Positions 34,790 through 43,482 of a DNA stretch of 64,000 bases are shown here, piece after piece (within the stretch, counting starts at the first letter, position 1; every line of letters starts with the position of its first letter). The stretch lies in contig CAVOZJ010000020.1 of the NCBI GenBank assembly GCA_963700885.1, forward strand, positions 1 through 64,000, written 5' to 3'. Origin of the DNA: Anderseniella sp963700885. GTDB lineage: Bacteria; Pseudomonadota; Alphaproteobacteria; Rhizobiales; Aestuariivirgaceae. A program made the translations under genes and the position numbers. Under the pieces are notes generated by a model. That model ran no database searches, was not told where the DNA came from, and was given only the letters and a program-made list of their open reading frames with translations.

Positions 34790-37738
34790 ATGCTCAGGAA
34801 GAAGACGGGAGAGGTTGCATTCGGCCCTCGACTGTCATCGGCCCTCACCGATTTGACCGGTGGAGCGATTGACAGGCGGACATTCTTGCGCCGTTCAGGA
34901 CTTGCAATAGGCGGTCTTGCGGCAGCATCGACACTATCGTCGGGAATGGTGCGCAAGGCTGAAGCGGCATCGGAGACCGGTGCGGTTGAAATCAGGAAGT
35001 CAGTGTGTACGCACTGCTCGGTTGGTTGCACCGTGCTGGCGGAAACCACAAATGGCGTATGGGTCGGCCAGGAACCTGGTTATGACAGCCCGTTCAACCT
35101 TGGCGCGCACTGCGCAAAAGGTGCTGCTGTTCGCGAACACGCTCACGGCGAGCGCCGCCTGAAGTACCCGACCAAGCTGGTGGATGGCAAATGGCAGAAA
35201 GTGTCATGGGCAGAAGCCATCAACGAAATCGGCGACAAGATGCTGGACATTCGCGAGAAGTCCGGTCCTGATTCGGTCTACTGGCTGGGATCTGCCAAGC
35301 ATAGCAATGAACAGTCCTATCTGTTCCGCAAGCTGTACGCTTACTGGGGCTCCAACAATGGCGACCACCAGGCGCGTATCTGTCATTCAACCACGGTTGC
35401 CGGTGTTGCCAACACCTGGGGCTATGGTGCGATGACCAACTCCTACAATGACATGCACAATTCGCGTGCCATCTTCCTCATCGGCGGCAATCCGGCCGAG
35501 GCACATCCAGTGTCCCTGCTGCACATGCTGAAGGCCAAGGAAGAAAATAACGCGGCATTCATTGTTTGTGATCCGCGCTTTACGCGTACCGCCGCTCACG
35601 CCACCGAGTACGTCCGGTTCCGTTCCGGCACTGACGTGGCGCTGATCTGGGGTGTGTTGTACCACATCTTCGACAACGGCTGGGAAGACAAGGACTTCAT
35701 TTCCCGCCGTGTCTGGGGCATGGAGTACATCAGGGAAGAAGTCGCCAAGTGGACTCCCGAGGAAGTTGAAAGGGTCACCGGTGTTCCCGGCTCGCAGATG
35801 AAGCGCGTTGCCCGCACCATGGCCCAGAACAAACCAGGCTCGATCGTATGGTGCATGGGCGGTACCCAGCATTCCAATGGCAACAACAACACACGGGCTT
35901 ACTGCGTGTTGCAGCTTGCACTGGGCAATATGGGCGTTGCAGGTGGCGGGGCCAATATCTTCCGCGGCCATGACAACGTGCAGGGTGCCACCGACCTCGG
36001 AGTTCTGATGGACACCCTGCCGGGCTATTATGGGCTGGCGGCAGGTTCATGGGCGCACTGGGCCCGTGTCTGGGAAGAGGATCTTGACTGGCTGAAGGGC
36101 CGCTTTGCAACCATCAAGGACAAGGACGGCAAGGACAAGCCGATGATGAACGAGTCGGGTATTCCCGTCTCGCGCTGGATCGATGGTGTCCTTGAAGCGA
36201 AAGAGAACATTGACCAGCCGGACAATCTCCGTGCCATGGTGTTCTGGGGCCATGCGCCCAACTCGCAGACCCGTCTGCCGGACATGCAGAAGGCAATGGC
36301 AAAGCTCGACCTGCTGGTTGTGGTTGATCCATATCCGACCATGTCGGCTGTCATGCACGGCCGCAAGGACGGAGTGTATCTGCTACCTGCGGCTACGCAG
36401 TTTGAGACCTATGGTTCTGTCACTGCATCGAACCGTTCGCTTCAGTGGCGCGAAAAGGTCGTCGATCCGCTGTTCGAGTCCATGCCGGATCATGTCATCA
36501 TGCAGATGTTTGCCGAGAAGTTTGGCTTTGCCGATCGCTTCTTCCGCAACATCAAGGTTGAAGAGGTCAAAATTGGCGCCCTGACCGTCAAGGAACCGCT
36601 CGTCGAAGACATAACGCGTGAATTCAATCGCGGCATGTGGACGATCGGTTACACTGGACAGTCGCCTGAACGTCTGAAGATGCACATGGAAAACCAGCAT
36701 ACCTTCGACAGGACGACGCTGCAGGCCCGCGGTGGTCCGGCAGATGGCGACTATTACGGTTTGCCATGGCCATCATGGGGTACGCCGGAATTCAAGCATC
36801 CCGGTACGCCCAACCTTTACGACAACTCCAAGCCGGTGGCTGAAGGTGGTCTGACATTCCGGGCCCGTTTCGGTGTCAAGGCTCCCGACGAATGGGGCGG
36901 CGCCAACATGCTGGCCGAAGGTGCGTATTCCGTAGGCTCTGAAATCAAGGATGGCTATCCTGAGTTTACCTACGGCATGTTGCGCAAACTCGGCTGGGAC
37001 GGCGACCTGACAGCAGAAGAACTGGCGGCCATCAAGACGGTTGCCGGTACTGACGACCAGGAAAAGCTCGACAACGTAAACTGGAAGGTTGACCTGTCAG
37101 GCGGCATCCAGCGGGTTGCGATCAAGCATGGTTGTGCACCGTTCGGCAATGCCAAGGCCCGTACCGTTGTGTGGACGTTCCCGGATCCGGTGCCGTTGCA
37201 TCGCGAACCGCTGTACACGCCGCGTCGTGATCTACTCGACAAGTACGCCACCTACAAGGACCGGAAGATGCATCGTCTTCCCACCATGTTTGAATCGATA
37301 CAGAAGAACGACTTCTCGAAAGAGTATCCGATCATTCTGACATCGGGCCGCCTGGTGGAATACGAAGGTGGTGGTGACGAAACCCGGTCGAACCCGTGGC
37401 TTGCTGAACTTCAGCAGGACATGTTTGTCGAGATCAACCCGGTTGACGCCAACGATCTTGATATCAGAAACGGGGACACGGTCTGGGTAGAGGGCCCTGA
37501 AAAGGGCAAGGTCAAGGTAATGGCCATGGTGACTGAAAGGGTTGGCAAGGGTGTTGCCTTCATGCCGTTCCACTTCGGTGGTCACATGCAGGGTGAGGAC
37601 CTGCGGGCCAATTACCCTGCGGGTGCAGATCCATATGTCCTGGGCGAAGCGTCCAATACGGCGCAGACCTATGGCTACGACTCGGTTACCCAGATGCAGG
37701 AGACCAAGACCACTCTCTGCAAAATTGCAAAAGCATAA
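34790..37738 (+). CDS. fdhA: Formate dehydrogenase, catalytic alpha subunit
   Basis: 982 residues. The Tat signal is DRRTFLRRSG at residues 28-37. The N-terminal [4Fe-4S] cluster is bound by Cys73, Cys76, Cys80 and Cys108 (CTHCSVGC and GAHC). The Mo/W ligand is Cys198 in ARICHS, next to His199, so this is the Cys rather than the selenocysteine form. The bis-MGD-binding segments follow: MGGTQHSNGNNNTRAYCVLQ, NIFRGHDNVQGATDLG and, near the C-terminus, LTSGRLVEYEGGGDETRSNP. It oxidises formate to CO2 in the periplasm. It is followed after 12 bases by fdhB with a strong AAGGAGG site. Confidence 0.93.
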   Translation: MLRKKTGEVAFGPRLSSALTDLTGGAIDRRTFLRRSGLAIGGLAAASTLSSGMVRKAEAASETGAVEIRKSVCTHCSVGCTVLAETTNGVWVGQEPGYDSPFNLGAHCAKGAAVREHAHGERRLKYPTKLVDGKWQKVSWAEAINEIGDKMLDIREKSGPDSVYWLGSAKHSNEQSYLFRKLYAYWGSNNGDHQARICHSTTVAGVANTWGYGAMTNSYNDMHNSRAIFLIGGNPAEAHPVSLLHMLKAKEENNAAFIVCDPRFTRTAAHATEYVRFRSGTDVALIWGVLYHIFDNGWEDKDFISRRVWGMEYIREEVAKWTPEEVERVTGVPGSQMKRVARTMAQNKPGSIVWCMGGTQHSNGNNNTRAYCVLQLALGNMGVAGGGANIFRGHDNVQGATDLGVLMDTLPGYYGLAAGSWAHWARVWEEDLDWLKGRFATIKDKDGKDKPMMNESGIPVSRWIDGVLEAKENIDQPDNLRAMVFWGHAPNSQTRLPDMQKAMAKLDLLVVVDPYPTMSAVMHGRKDGVYLLPAATQFETYGSVTASNRSLQWREKVVDPLFESMPDHVIMQMFAEKFGFADRFFRNIKVEEVKIGALTVKEPLVEDITREFNRGMWTIGYTGQSPERLKMHMENQHTFDRTTLQARGGPADGDYYGLPWPSWGTPEFKHPGTPNLYDNSKPVAEGGLTFRARFGVKAPDEWGGANMLAEGAYSVGSEIKDGYPEFTYGMLRKLGWDGDLTAEELAAIKTVAGTDDQEKLDNVNWKVDLSGGIQRVAIKHGCAPFGNAKARTVVWTFPDPVPLHREPLYTPRRDLLDKYATYKDRKMHRLPTMFESIQKNDFSKEYPIILTSGRLVEYEGGGDETRSNPWLAELQQDMFVEINPVDANDLDIRNGDTVWVEGPEKGKVKVMAMVTERVGKGVAFMPFHFGGHMQGEDLRANYPAGADPYVLGEASNTAQTYGYDSVTQMQETKTTLCKIAKA

Positions 37739-37750
37739 GGAGGATACAGA

Positions 37751-38344
37751 ATGGCTCGCATGAAGTTCCTGTGTGATGCTGACCGTTGCATCGAGTGCAA
37801 CGCCTGTGTCACCGCGTGTAAGAACGAAAATGAAGTTCCGTGGGGTGTAAACCGCCGTCGCGTCGTCACCATCAATGACGGCAAGCCCGGTGAACGCTCG
37901 GTCTCGGTTGCCTGCATGCATTGTTCAGATGCACCCTGCATGGCTGTTTGTCCGGTTGACTGTTTCTATCAGACTACCGAGGGTGTGGTTCTTCACAACA
38001 AGGACCTCTGCATCGGTTGTGGTTACTGTTTCTACGCGTGTCCGTTTGGCGCGCCGCAGTATCCGCAGGTTGGCAACTTCGGTTCACGTGGCAAGATGGA
38101 CAAATGTACCTTCTGTGCCGGTGGTCCCGAAGAAGCCAATTCCGACGCGGAGTTCAAGAAATATGGCCGCAACCGTCTGGCCGAGGGCAAGCTGCCACTT
38201 TGTGCAGAAATGTGCTCGACCAAGGCATTGCTTGCCGGTGATGGCGACCAGGTGTCGAACATCTACCGGGAACGTGTGGTTGCACGTGGCTTTGGCGCCG
38301 GCGCATGGGGATGGGGCAAAGCCTATCCCGGTTCCGGTTCATAG
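37751..38344 (+). CDS. fdhB: Formate dehydrogenase, iron-sulfur beta subunit (FDH3 type)
   Basis: 197 residues with 16 or more Cys arranged as four [4Fe-4S] clusters: CIECNACVTACKNE, CMHCSDAPCMAVCPVDC, CIGCGYCFYACP, and CTFC with LCAEMCSTKAL. It has no signal peptide and would be exported with FdhA (hitch-hiker Tat export). It has no C-terminal membrane anchor, as is usual for the FDH3 type. It conducts electrons from FdhA to the cytochrome b subunit. A run of hairpins starts six bases after the stop. Confidence 0.92.
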   Translation: MARMKFLCDADRCIECNACVTACKNENEVPWGVNRRRVVTINDGKPGERSVSVACMHCSDAPCMAVCPVDCFYQTTEGVVLHNKDLCIGCGYCFYACPFGAPQYPQVGNFGSRGKMDKCTFCAGGPEEANSDAEFKKYGRNRLAEGKLPLCAEMCSTKALLAGDGDQVSNIYRERVVARGFGAGAWGWGKAYPGSGS

Positions 38345-38350
38345 ATCGGG

Positions 38351-38487
38351 ATGACTTTTGGTTGAATCAACCAAAAGTCATAAACCTGATCGATTTTGAA
38401 GTGATAGAGCAACTTTATGGGCTCAAGTGAACCCATGTTGCTCTAGGCGCCAGCACGAAACAGTCAGGAACCGCATTGCGGTTCCTG
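38351..38487 (+). promoter_or_regulatory. Array of three near-perfect hairpins after fdhB
   Basis: Hairpin 1 spans 38351-38381: a perfect 15-bp inverted repeat (ATGACTTTTGGTTGA) around one A. Hairpin 2 spans 38405-38445: TAGAGCAAC pairs with GTTGCTCTA, and inside it ATGGGCTCA pairs with TGAACCCAT apart from one mismatch. Hairpin 3 spans 38465-38487: CAGGAACCGCA pairs exactly with TGCGGTTCCTG around a T. Smaller stems continue to about 38553 (GGCGA-AAAA-TCGCC). The arrangement suggests mRNA processing, partial termination or subunit-ratio control between fdhB and the genes below. No protein is encoded here. Confidence 0.8.
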
Positions 38488-38632
38488 GCGGCATATCGAA
38501 GACATGGACATATCAGTGATATCCGGACAGGACGGCGAAAAATCGCCGCCCTTGTTCCAGAAGACTGCAATGTTGCCGAAATGAAATTTTACCGGCACTG
38601 GTTTTTGCCATGCCGTACCTGGAGGGGCGACT

Positions 38633-38836
38633 TTGTTCATGACTGCAAAGGCCATTTGGGTATTTGTGCTGGCCGCACTTTTGGGCTTGCTTGCAGGATG
38701 TCAGGAGAGCGAGTCCACCCGGGCTGTTTCAGGGGAAAAAGGTATCTACAGCGGCAAGGCGGATGAGGCCTTGAGCGATGATGCAAGGCAGCAATTGCGC
38801 AGACGCATGTTCATCCAGCGCGGCGGCGGCCTCTAA
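38633..38836 (+). CDS. Small lipoprotein in the formate dehydrogenase operon
   Basis: 67 residues from TTG at 38633, or 65 from the ATG at 38639; the GGAGGGG site at 38621 is better spaced for TTG. The signal WVFVLAALLGLLAGC has the lipobox L-A-G-C. A short charged mature part follows (about 45 residues), ending MFIQRGGGL. I do not recognise the family by name. Its position between fdhB and the gamma subunit suggests a role in anchoring or assembling the complex at the periplasmic face. Confidence 0.7.
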   Translation: MFMTAKAIWVFVLAALLGLLAGCQESESTRAVSGEKGIYSGKADEALSDDARQQLRRRMFIQRGGGL

Positions 38837-38909
38837 TCCTGATTGACAACCGCAGTTAGCGCGGCAAAGAATTCCAATGTGACACGGGCAACCCAAGGGG
38901 ACCAGCGTT

Positions 38910-40016
38910 ATGAAAACCAGCACCGGCATTGTCAAAACCATACGCGCCGTATGTATGACACTTCTTACGATAACAATGCTCGCCTTCGGCAGTTTCAGCG
39001 GCTCCGCCTTCGCCCAGTCGGCAAGCCCAGATGTAGCAACCGAGGCACAGAGTACTGACCTGAATACGGATTTCTGGAGCGAAATCAGGAAAGGGGCAAC
39101 CGGCAATGTTTCAATTCCGGACAAAAAGGCCGGTACGCTCATCCAGTCGGAAGGCGATACCATGTATCGTGCGGTTCGCAACGGTCCCTTGAGCCTGTAC
39201 TCAGCCTATGCCCTGTTCGGTATGTTGTTTCTGCTGGCGTTGTTTTTCCTGTTACGTGGCCGCATCAGGATTGACCACGGTAAATCGGGTATCACAATAC
39301 AGCGTTTCAACGATCTGGAACGGTTTGCACACTGGTTGATGGCCGGGTCGTTTGTAGTGCTGGCTCTGTCCGGTCTTAACATGTTGTTTGGCCGTCATGT
39401 TCTGATGCCGGTAATCGGCAAGGAGGTGTTTGCCTTTTTAACGTTGTGGGGTAAGTACTTGCATAATTACCTTGCATTCGCATTCATGGCCGGCGTGGCG
39501 CTGGCCTTTATCCTGTGGGTGGTTCACAACTTCCCCAACCGTCATGACCTGGTCTGGCTGCTCAAGGGAGGCGGCCTGTTCACCAGGGGCTCACATCCCG
39601 CGGCAAGGAAATTCAATGCAGGTCAGAAAATCCTGTTCTGGTGCGTTACCATTCTGACCATTTCCGTATCTTTGTCAGGCATTGCACTGATGTTCCCGTT
39701 TGAAACGGCGTTCATGGCAAAAACCTTTGCGATCCTGAACGCCATCGGATTTGACTTGCCTGCCACTGTTTCGCCCATCCAGGAACAGCAACTCAACCAG
39801 ATATGGCATGCCATTGTAGGTGTAGCCTTCATCGTTATCATTCTTGGCCATATCTATATCGGCTCCGTCGGTATGGAAGGAGCTTTTGACGCCATGGGAT
39901 CCGGTGAGGTTGATACCAACTGGGCGCGTGAACATCACAGCCTCTGGGTTGAGGAAATGGAACAGAAAGCCAGGTCTGCACCTGGTGCTGGTTCGGCCAG
40001 CCAACCGGCGGAATGA
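38910..40016 (+). CDS. fdhC: Formate dehydrogenase, cytochrome b gamma subunit
   Basis: 368 residues, longer than the about 220 of simple FdoI-type subunits because of an N-terminal signal-like segment and a periplasmic domain of about 100 residues (QSASPDVATEAQ ... NGPLSLY). Membrane segments follow, with heme-ligand His residues in RFAHWLMAGSFVVLALSG, YLHNYLAF, VVHNFPNRHD and IWHAIVGVAFIVIILGHIY. It passes electrons from FdhB to quinone or onward. The soluble C-terminal tail contains MEGAFDAMGSGEVDTNWARE, typical of the gamma subunit family. Confidence 0.9.
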   Translation: MKTSTGIVKTIRAVCMTLLTITMLAFGSFSGSAFAQSASPDVATEAQSTDLNTDFWSEIRKGATGNVSIPDKKAGTLIQSEGDTMYRAVRNGPLSLYSAYALFGMLFLLALFFLLRGRIRIDHGKSGITIQRFNDLERFAHWLMAGSFVVLALSGLNMLFGRHVLMPVIGKEVFAFLTLWGKYLHNYLAFAFMAGVALAFILWVVHNFPNRHDLVWLLKGGGLFTRGSHPAARKFNAGQKILFWCVTILTISVSLSGIALMFPFETAFMAKTFAILNAIGFDLPATVSPIQEQQLNQIWHAIVGVAFIVIILGHIYIGSVGMEGAFDAMGSGEVDTNWAREHHSLWVEEMEQKARSAPGAGSASQPAE

Positions 40017-40034
40017 ATTTTCGGGAATGATGCC

Positions 40035-41444
40035 TTGATCGGGGTTCGCCTTTTCAGAAGTATGCCGCGCCTTTTGACAAGGGTTCAGCTTGTCTGGATC
40101 GCAATGATAAGTGTCGTTGCGCTGATTGCGGGACCAGGCACTTCCGCAGAGGCAGGCAACAAGCCGGGGCAGGGCGATTTGATTGGCCATGGAGGGCCGG
40201 TCAAGGCGGTTGCCACCTCCCCGGACGGCGTCGGAATTGTCTCCGGCAGCTTTGATTATTCCATGATGTTCTGGAATATCTCCGATGCGGCAAATCCAGT
40301 CATGCTCAAACGCTTTCCCGGCCATGACGGAGCTGTGAACGCGGTGGCTGTTCTGCCTGACGCCAGGCATGCCATCACCGGAAGTGATGATGGCATGTTG
40401 CGATTGCTGGACCTGCAGACCGGAGCGATTGAGCACGTGTTCGAGGGTCATGCTCACAAAGTGGTAGGAGTTGCCGTGTCACCTGATGGCACGCTGGCCG
40501 CCTCAGCCTCATGGGACCGCACTGTACGCATCTGGTCACTTGCCAAAAAGCGTGAACTCCACGTCCTGAAGGGCCATCGCAATACGGTCAACGCAGCGGT
40601 GTTTTCTACTGACGGCCAGTTTGTCTATTCCACCGGCACGGACGCCACAATTCGCAAGTGGCGGGTAAGCGACGGGTCGCAGGAGCGGGTGATTTACCGG
40701 AACGGCTGGGGCATTAACGTCCTGGCCGCCTTGCCTGGAGGTAGCAAACTGGCATTTGGCGCATTGAATGGGACAGCGGCGATACTGGACATTGAGAGCG
40801 GCGAAATAGCCCACGAACTTGCACAACGTGACCGCCCCATCCTGTCTGTGGCGGTTTCACCCGAACACAGGGTGGTGGCTTTCGGAGGTGGTGACGGCAT
40901 TGTGTCGGTACACGACATGACCGACTGGACGCCGGTAAGACTGCTCGACAATCCCTACGGTCCGATCTGGGCTTTGACCTTTTCCGGCGACGGCGACACG
41001 CTGTATCTGGGCGGGCTTGATGACACTGTGCACTACTGGCAGTTTCGTCCCGGACGCAATTTTGAACCCGCCCGCGGCAAATTTCCGCGACGCTTTCAAA
41101 CCGATGAAGGTCTCAGCGTGGGGGAACGTCAGTTTGCCCGCAAATGTTCGGTCTGCCACACTTTGTCGCCCGATGATGCGAACCGGGCAGGTCCGACACT
41201 TTATGGTATATTTGGCCGCAGGGCAGGTACGCTGCCGGGGTATGCATATTCGAATGCCCTGCTCAAGTCAGAGATCGTCTGGAACGCGGATACCATCGGA
41301 CAATTGTTTGAAAAGGGTCCGCAACACCTGGTGCCGGGAACCAAAATGCCGCTACAGAAAATGTCCAATGCTGAAGAACGTGATGCAATGATTGTGTGGC
41401 TGCAGGAAAAGACCAAACCCGCTACGGATCCGGCCTCAAAGTGA
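40035..41444 (+). CDS. WD40 beta-propeller fused to a c-type cytochrome
   Basis: 469 residues by a TTG start at 40035; an ATG at 40062 is an alternative. A signal/anchor (VWIAMISVVALIAGPGTSAEA) is followed by about seven WD40-like repeats (residues 45-340, such as HDGAVNAVAVLPDARHAITG and HAHKVVGVAVSPDGTLAASA). A C-terminal class I cytochrome c has CSVCH (371-375) and an axial Met438 in PGTKMPL. The whole protein is periplasmic. In the middle of the fdh operon it could be an electron acceptor or docking protein. Its start is 18 bases after the gamma subunit stop, so it is cotranscribed. Confidence 0.85.
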   Translation: MIGVRLFRSMPRLLTRVQLVWIAMISVVALIAGPGTSAEAGNKPGQGDLIGHGGPVKAVATSPDGVGIVSGSFDYSMMFWNISDAANPVMLKRFPGHDGAVNAVAVLPDARHAITGSDDGMLRLLDLQTGAIEHVFEGHAHKVVGVAVSPDGTLAASASWDRTVRIWSLAKKRELHVLKGHRNTVNAAVFSTDGQFVYSTGTDATIRKWRVSDGSQERVIYRNGWGINVLAALPGGSKLAFGALNGTAAILDIESGEIAHELAQRDRPILSVAVSPEHRVVAFGGGDGIVSVHDMTDWTPVRLLDNPYGPIWALTFSGDGDTLYLGGLDDTVHYWQFRPGRNFEPARGKFPRRFQTDEGLSVGERQFARKCSVCHTLSPDDANRAGPTLYGIFGRRAGTLPGYAYSNALLKSEIVWNADTIGQLFEKGPQHLVPGTKMPLQKMSNAEERDAMIVWLQEKTKPATDPASK

Positions 41445-41874
41445 AAACAGTTGGCACTCAGCCACACGGCGTGAAGCAGGTTCTGAAGAAATCGAAATTG
41501 CGTGCTACACTCGTGTTTTCATGAGCCTTATTGCTCAAAATTGCGCGCACGTTTGCGAAACATGCTTTTTCACCAATCCGGAGGAGTTGATTATTGACCC
41601 GTTTGACCGATTTTTCGCGTATGCTGGCAAGGCATACTTCACGACTTGGTCTGGTAGGCGGCAATTGGAGAGTTACGGAGTCCAGCGGGCGCGCTAAACC
41701 GGCTTCCGGTGGGGTCAATCCGTTCACCTGGTGCGTTGCGGCGCTTGCCGGAATGAACGAACTCCTATCCATTAATGGGTCAATAGATGCCTCCTTTGGT
41801 ATCGTTGGACACAAGGCATTGAACCTCGGCCACAAGCGGCCGCGACAACGGGGGAAACAGGAAAGGTAAAGGCA
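41445..41874 (+). other. Gap in the fdh operon with one weak small frame
   Basis: About 430 bases after the cytochrome fusion. One frame from a TTG at 41594 to 41869 (91 codons) is preceded by a good GGAGGAG at 41579-41585. Its product has a basic start (TRLTDFSRMLARHTSRLGLV) but no family that I know. Another frame (41521-41697) is equally unconvincing. I cannot say that a gene is present. Confidence 0.35.
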
Positions 41875-41997
41875 ATGAAATCATTTGTAATGGCGGTTGT
41901 AGCCATGGCTGTGATCGGGGCCGGTGCGCATTTCGGGCTTGCCTCGCTGGATCGATCAGCTGGCAATGTGTATGTGAACGACAACGTGCGCAATTAG
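41875..41997 (+). CDS. 40-residue single-span peptide of the fdh operon
   Basis: ATG 41875 to TAG 41995-41997, with GAAAGGTAAAG upstream. The product starts with a short hydrophobic segment (SFVMAVVAMAVIGAGAHFGL) and ends with a short polar tail, NVYVNDNVRN. It is too small for routine gene callers. The start context, the position eight codons' length upstream of the DUF6494 leader and the signal-like character support a real membrane or periplasmic peptide. The tail ending in (V)R resembles other tiny proteins in alphaproteobacterial formate dehydrogenase clusters as I recall them, which is only a memory-level link. Confidence 0.5.
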   Translation: MKSFVMAVVAMAVIGAGAHFGLASLDRSAGNVYVNDNVRN

Positions 41998-42033
41998 TGC
42001 GCGCGATTAAAATCTAACAGGGGAGTACCGGAA

Positions 42034-42225
42034 ATGGATGATGACAAGTTCAACATGTCTATGCGAAAATTTCTCAAGCAGGTAGGCGTAACTTCGCAGC
42101 AGAAAATTGAAGAAGCTGTTCGAGAATCCGGCAAGTCCTCGGGCAGCGTGACGGTAACTGCAACAATTACCTGTGGGGATGTTGCGCTGGACCACACTGT
42201 CACCGGCAAGATTGATCTGGGGTAA
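42034..42225 (+). CDS. DUF6494-like small protein
   Basis: 63 residues, a short acidic/polar protein with no signal peptide. The pattern FNMSMRKFLKQVGVTSQQKI followed by EEAVRESGKSSGSV and a beta-type end (VTATITCGDVALDHTVTGKIDL) is one I associate with DUF6494, encoded beside formate dehydrogenase genes. Function unknown; it is cytoplasmic. Its stop is 31 bases before the start of the ligase-like gene. Confidence 0.6.
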   Translation: MDDDKFNMSMRKFLKQVGVTSQQKIEEAVRESGKSSGSVTVTATITCGDVALDHTVTGKIDLG

Positions 42226-42256
42226 TGTTTGGCCTTTGGTGTTCTGGGCCTGCTTC

Positions 42257-43000
42257 ATGATTGATGAACCGGTCTTTCCCCCATTGCTGAATGGTATTGC
42301 CGTGGAACCCGGAACAGATACGTCCAGCATCGCGATAGCCGCAATCGCGGCAGGCGAGGCAGGTGCCGGGGATTTGTTCTGGTCGCAGTCGGAAGACCGT
42401 CTCAACATGGCAGTTGTGCTCGAGCCGGACGTGCCGTTTTCTCGCGCCGTGCAGGTGCGTCATGTACTGGCAGTTGCGTTTGGCGATGCGTTTGGCGCCA
42501 TATCGCCACCGGAAATCGCTGTGCACTACCGCTGGCCGGGGGAAATCCTGGTCAATGGCGCCAGGGCCGGGGCCATCAGACTGGATGTGCCCGCCGGATT
42601 GACCTCTGATGAAGTTCCGAAATGGATGGTGGTGAGCCTTGATGTGGCCATCACGCTTGACTTGTCCATTGAGAACCCGGGCGAGACGCCAGACAGCACA
42701 ACGCTGCACGAAGAAGGTGCTGGAGAAGTAACCCGCACCATGCTCATTGAATCAGTTTCACGGCATTTCCTGACCTGGATTGACGGATGGATGAACGAAG
42801 GCTTCAGGGGTGTTCATGAAAGCTGGCTGGGAAGAGCTTACGGCTCGGAAGAGGACGTCACAATTTCCCATGCCGGAGCTACCCTGAGTGGCCGGGTAAC
42901 CGGTATGGATGAAAACGGCAACCTGCTGTTTACAGCCACCAGCAGGCCGGTTCAGGCCCTTGCGCTGACGCAAACAGTAACCGGGCATCCCGGGTCATGA
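42257..43000 (+). CDS. Lipoate/biotin protein ligase-like protein lacking ligase active-site residues
   Basis: 247 residues from the ATG at 42257; the frame is open further upstream but the family-like sequence starts with DEPVFPPLLNG. The fold is that of biotin/lipoate ligases: RLNMAVVLEPD, then VHYRWPGEILVNGARAGAIRLDV, equivalent to the ligase W-P-N-D and K-x-A-G segments, and a C-terminal DUF4444-type domain (YGSEEDVTISHAGATLSGRV). Key residues differ. The adenylate loop GRGRxxR reads AGAGDLFW (35-42), and the catalytic Lys of K-x-A-G is Ala102. It is probably not a working ligase and may bind a cofactor or act as a scaffold. Its stop overlaps the next start (ATGA). Confidence 0.7.
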   Translation: MIDEPVFPPLLNGIAVEPGTDTSSIAIAAIAAGEAGAGDLFWSQSEDRLNMAVVLEPDVPFSRAVQVRHVLAVAFGDAFGAISPPEIAVHYRWPGEILVNGARAGAIRLDVPAGLTSDEVPKWMVVSLDVAITLDLSIENPGETPDSTTLHEEGAGEVTRTMLIESVSRHFLTWIDGWMNEGFRGVHESWLGRAYGSEEDVTISHAGATLSGRVTGMDENGNLLFTATSRPVQALALTQTVTGHPGS

Positions 43001-43482
43001 TCAAGGTTCTGCGCACAATCCGGTTTGACTCATCAGACGACCATGTATTTGCAACCGCGGCAGACCCCGATGAGATTGCCCTGTCCGGCGCGTTTGCATT
43101 CGCCGGCCTGGGGAAACCGGAAATCACCGGGAAAACCCGCCAGGCGTTTGCCAATGGGTTTCTGGCCCTGCCCAGCCTGGGCCGGGCCACTTTTGTTTGC
43201 GTTGGTGAGGCCATTGACAGGGAAGTGTCGGATGCAACAGAAGCGTTGGCACGATTGCTGGCTGAACACTACCGGGCCCCGGATATGGCAGCGGCGCGTG
43301 ATGCTGCGGACGAGGAAATCGGGTTTGCGCGAGAACTTGCCGAGGGCAAGCCGCTCAATACCCTGCTCACGGTGCATCGCACGCTCACCGACGAAGGCGC
43401 CATTCACGAGGAGTATCGCGAAATCAATCCGCCCGGCCAGGAGCGGCCGCATACACGAATCTGGGATGTGGCTGATGAGTGA
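42997..43482 (+). CDS. DUF6505-like protein
   Basis: 161 residues, soluble, acidic, mixed alpha/beta. Stretches such as IKVLRTIRFDSSDDHVF, ALSGAFAFAG and GFARELAEGKPLNTLLTVHRT are of the type assigned to DUF6505 in formate dehydrogenase clusters, as I remember it. No enzyme motif is seen. It overlaps the ligase-like gene by four bases and the following gene by eight, so the three are translationally linked and probably work together in maturation. Confidence 0.6.
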   Translation: MIKVLRTIRFDSSDDHVFATAADPDEIALSGAFAFAGLGKPEITGKTRQAFANGFLALPSLGRATFVCVGEAIDREVSDATEALARLLAEHYRAPDMAAARDAADEEIGFARELAEGKPLNTLLTVHRTLTDEGAIHEEYREINPPGQERPHTRIWDVADE

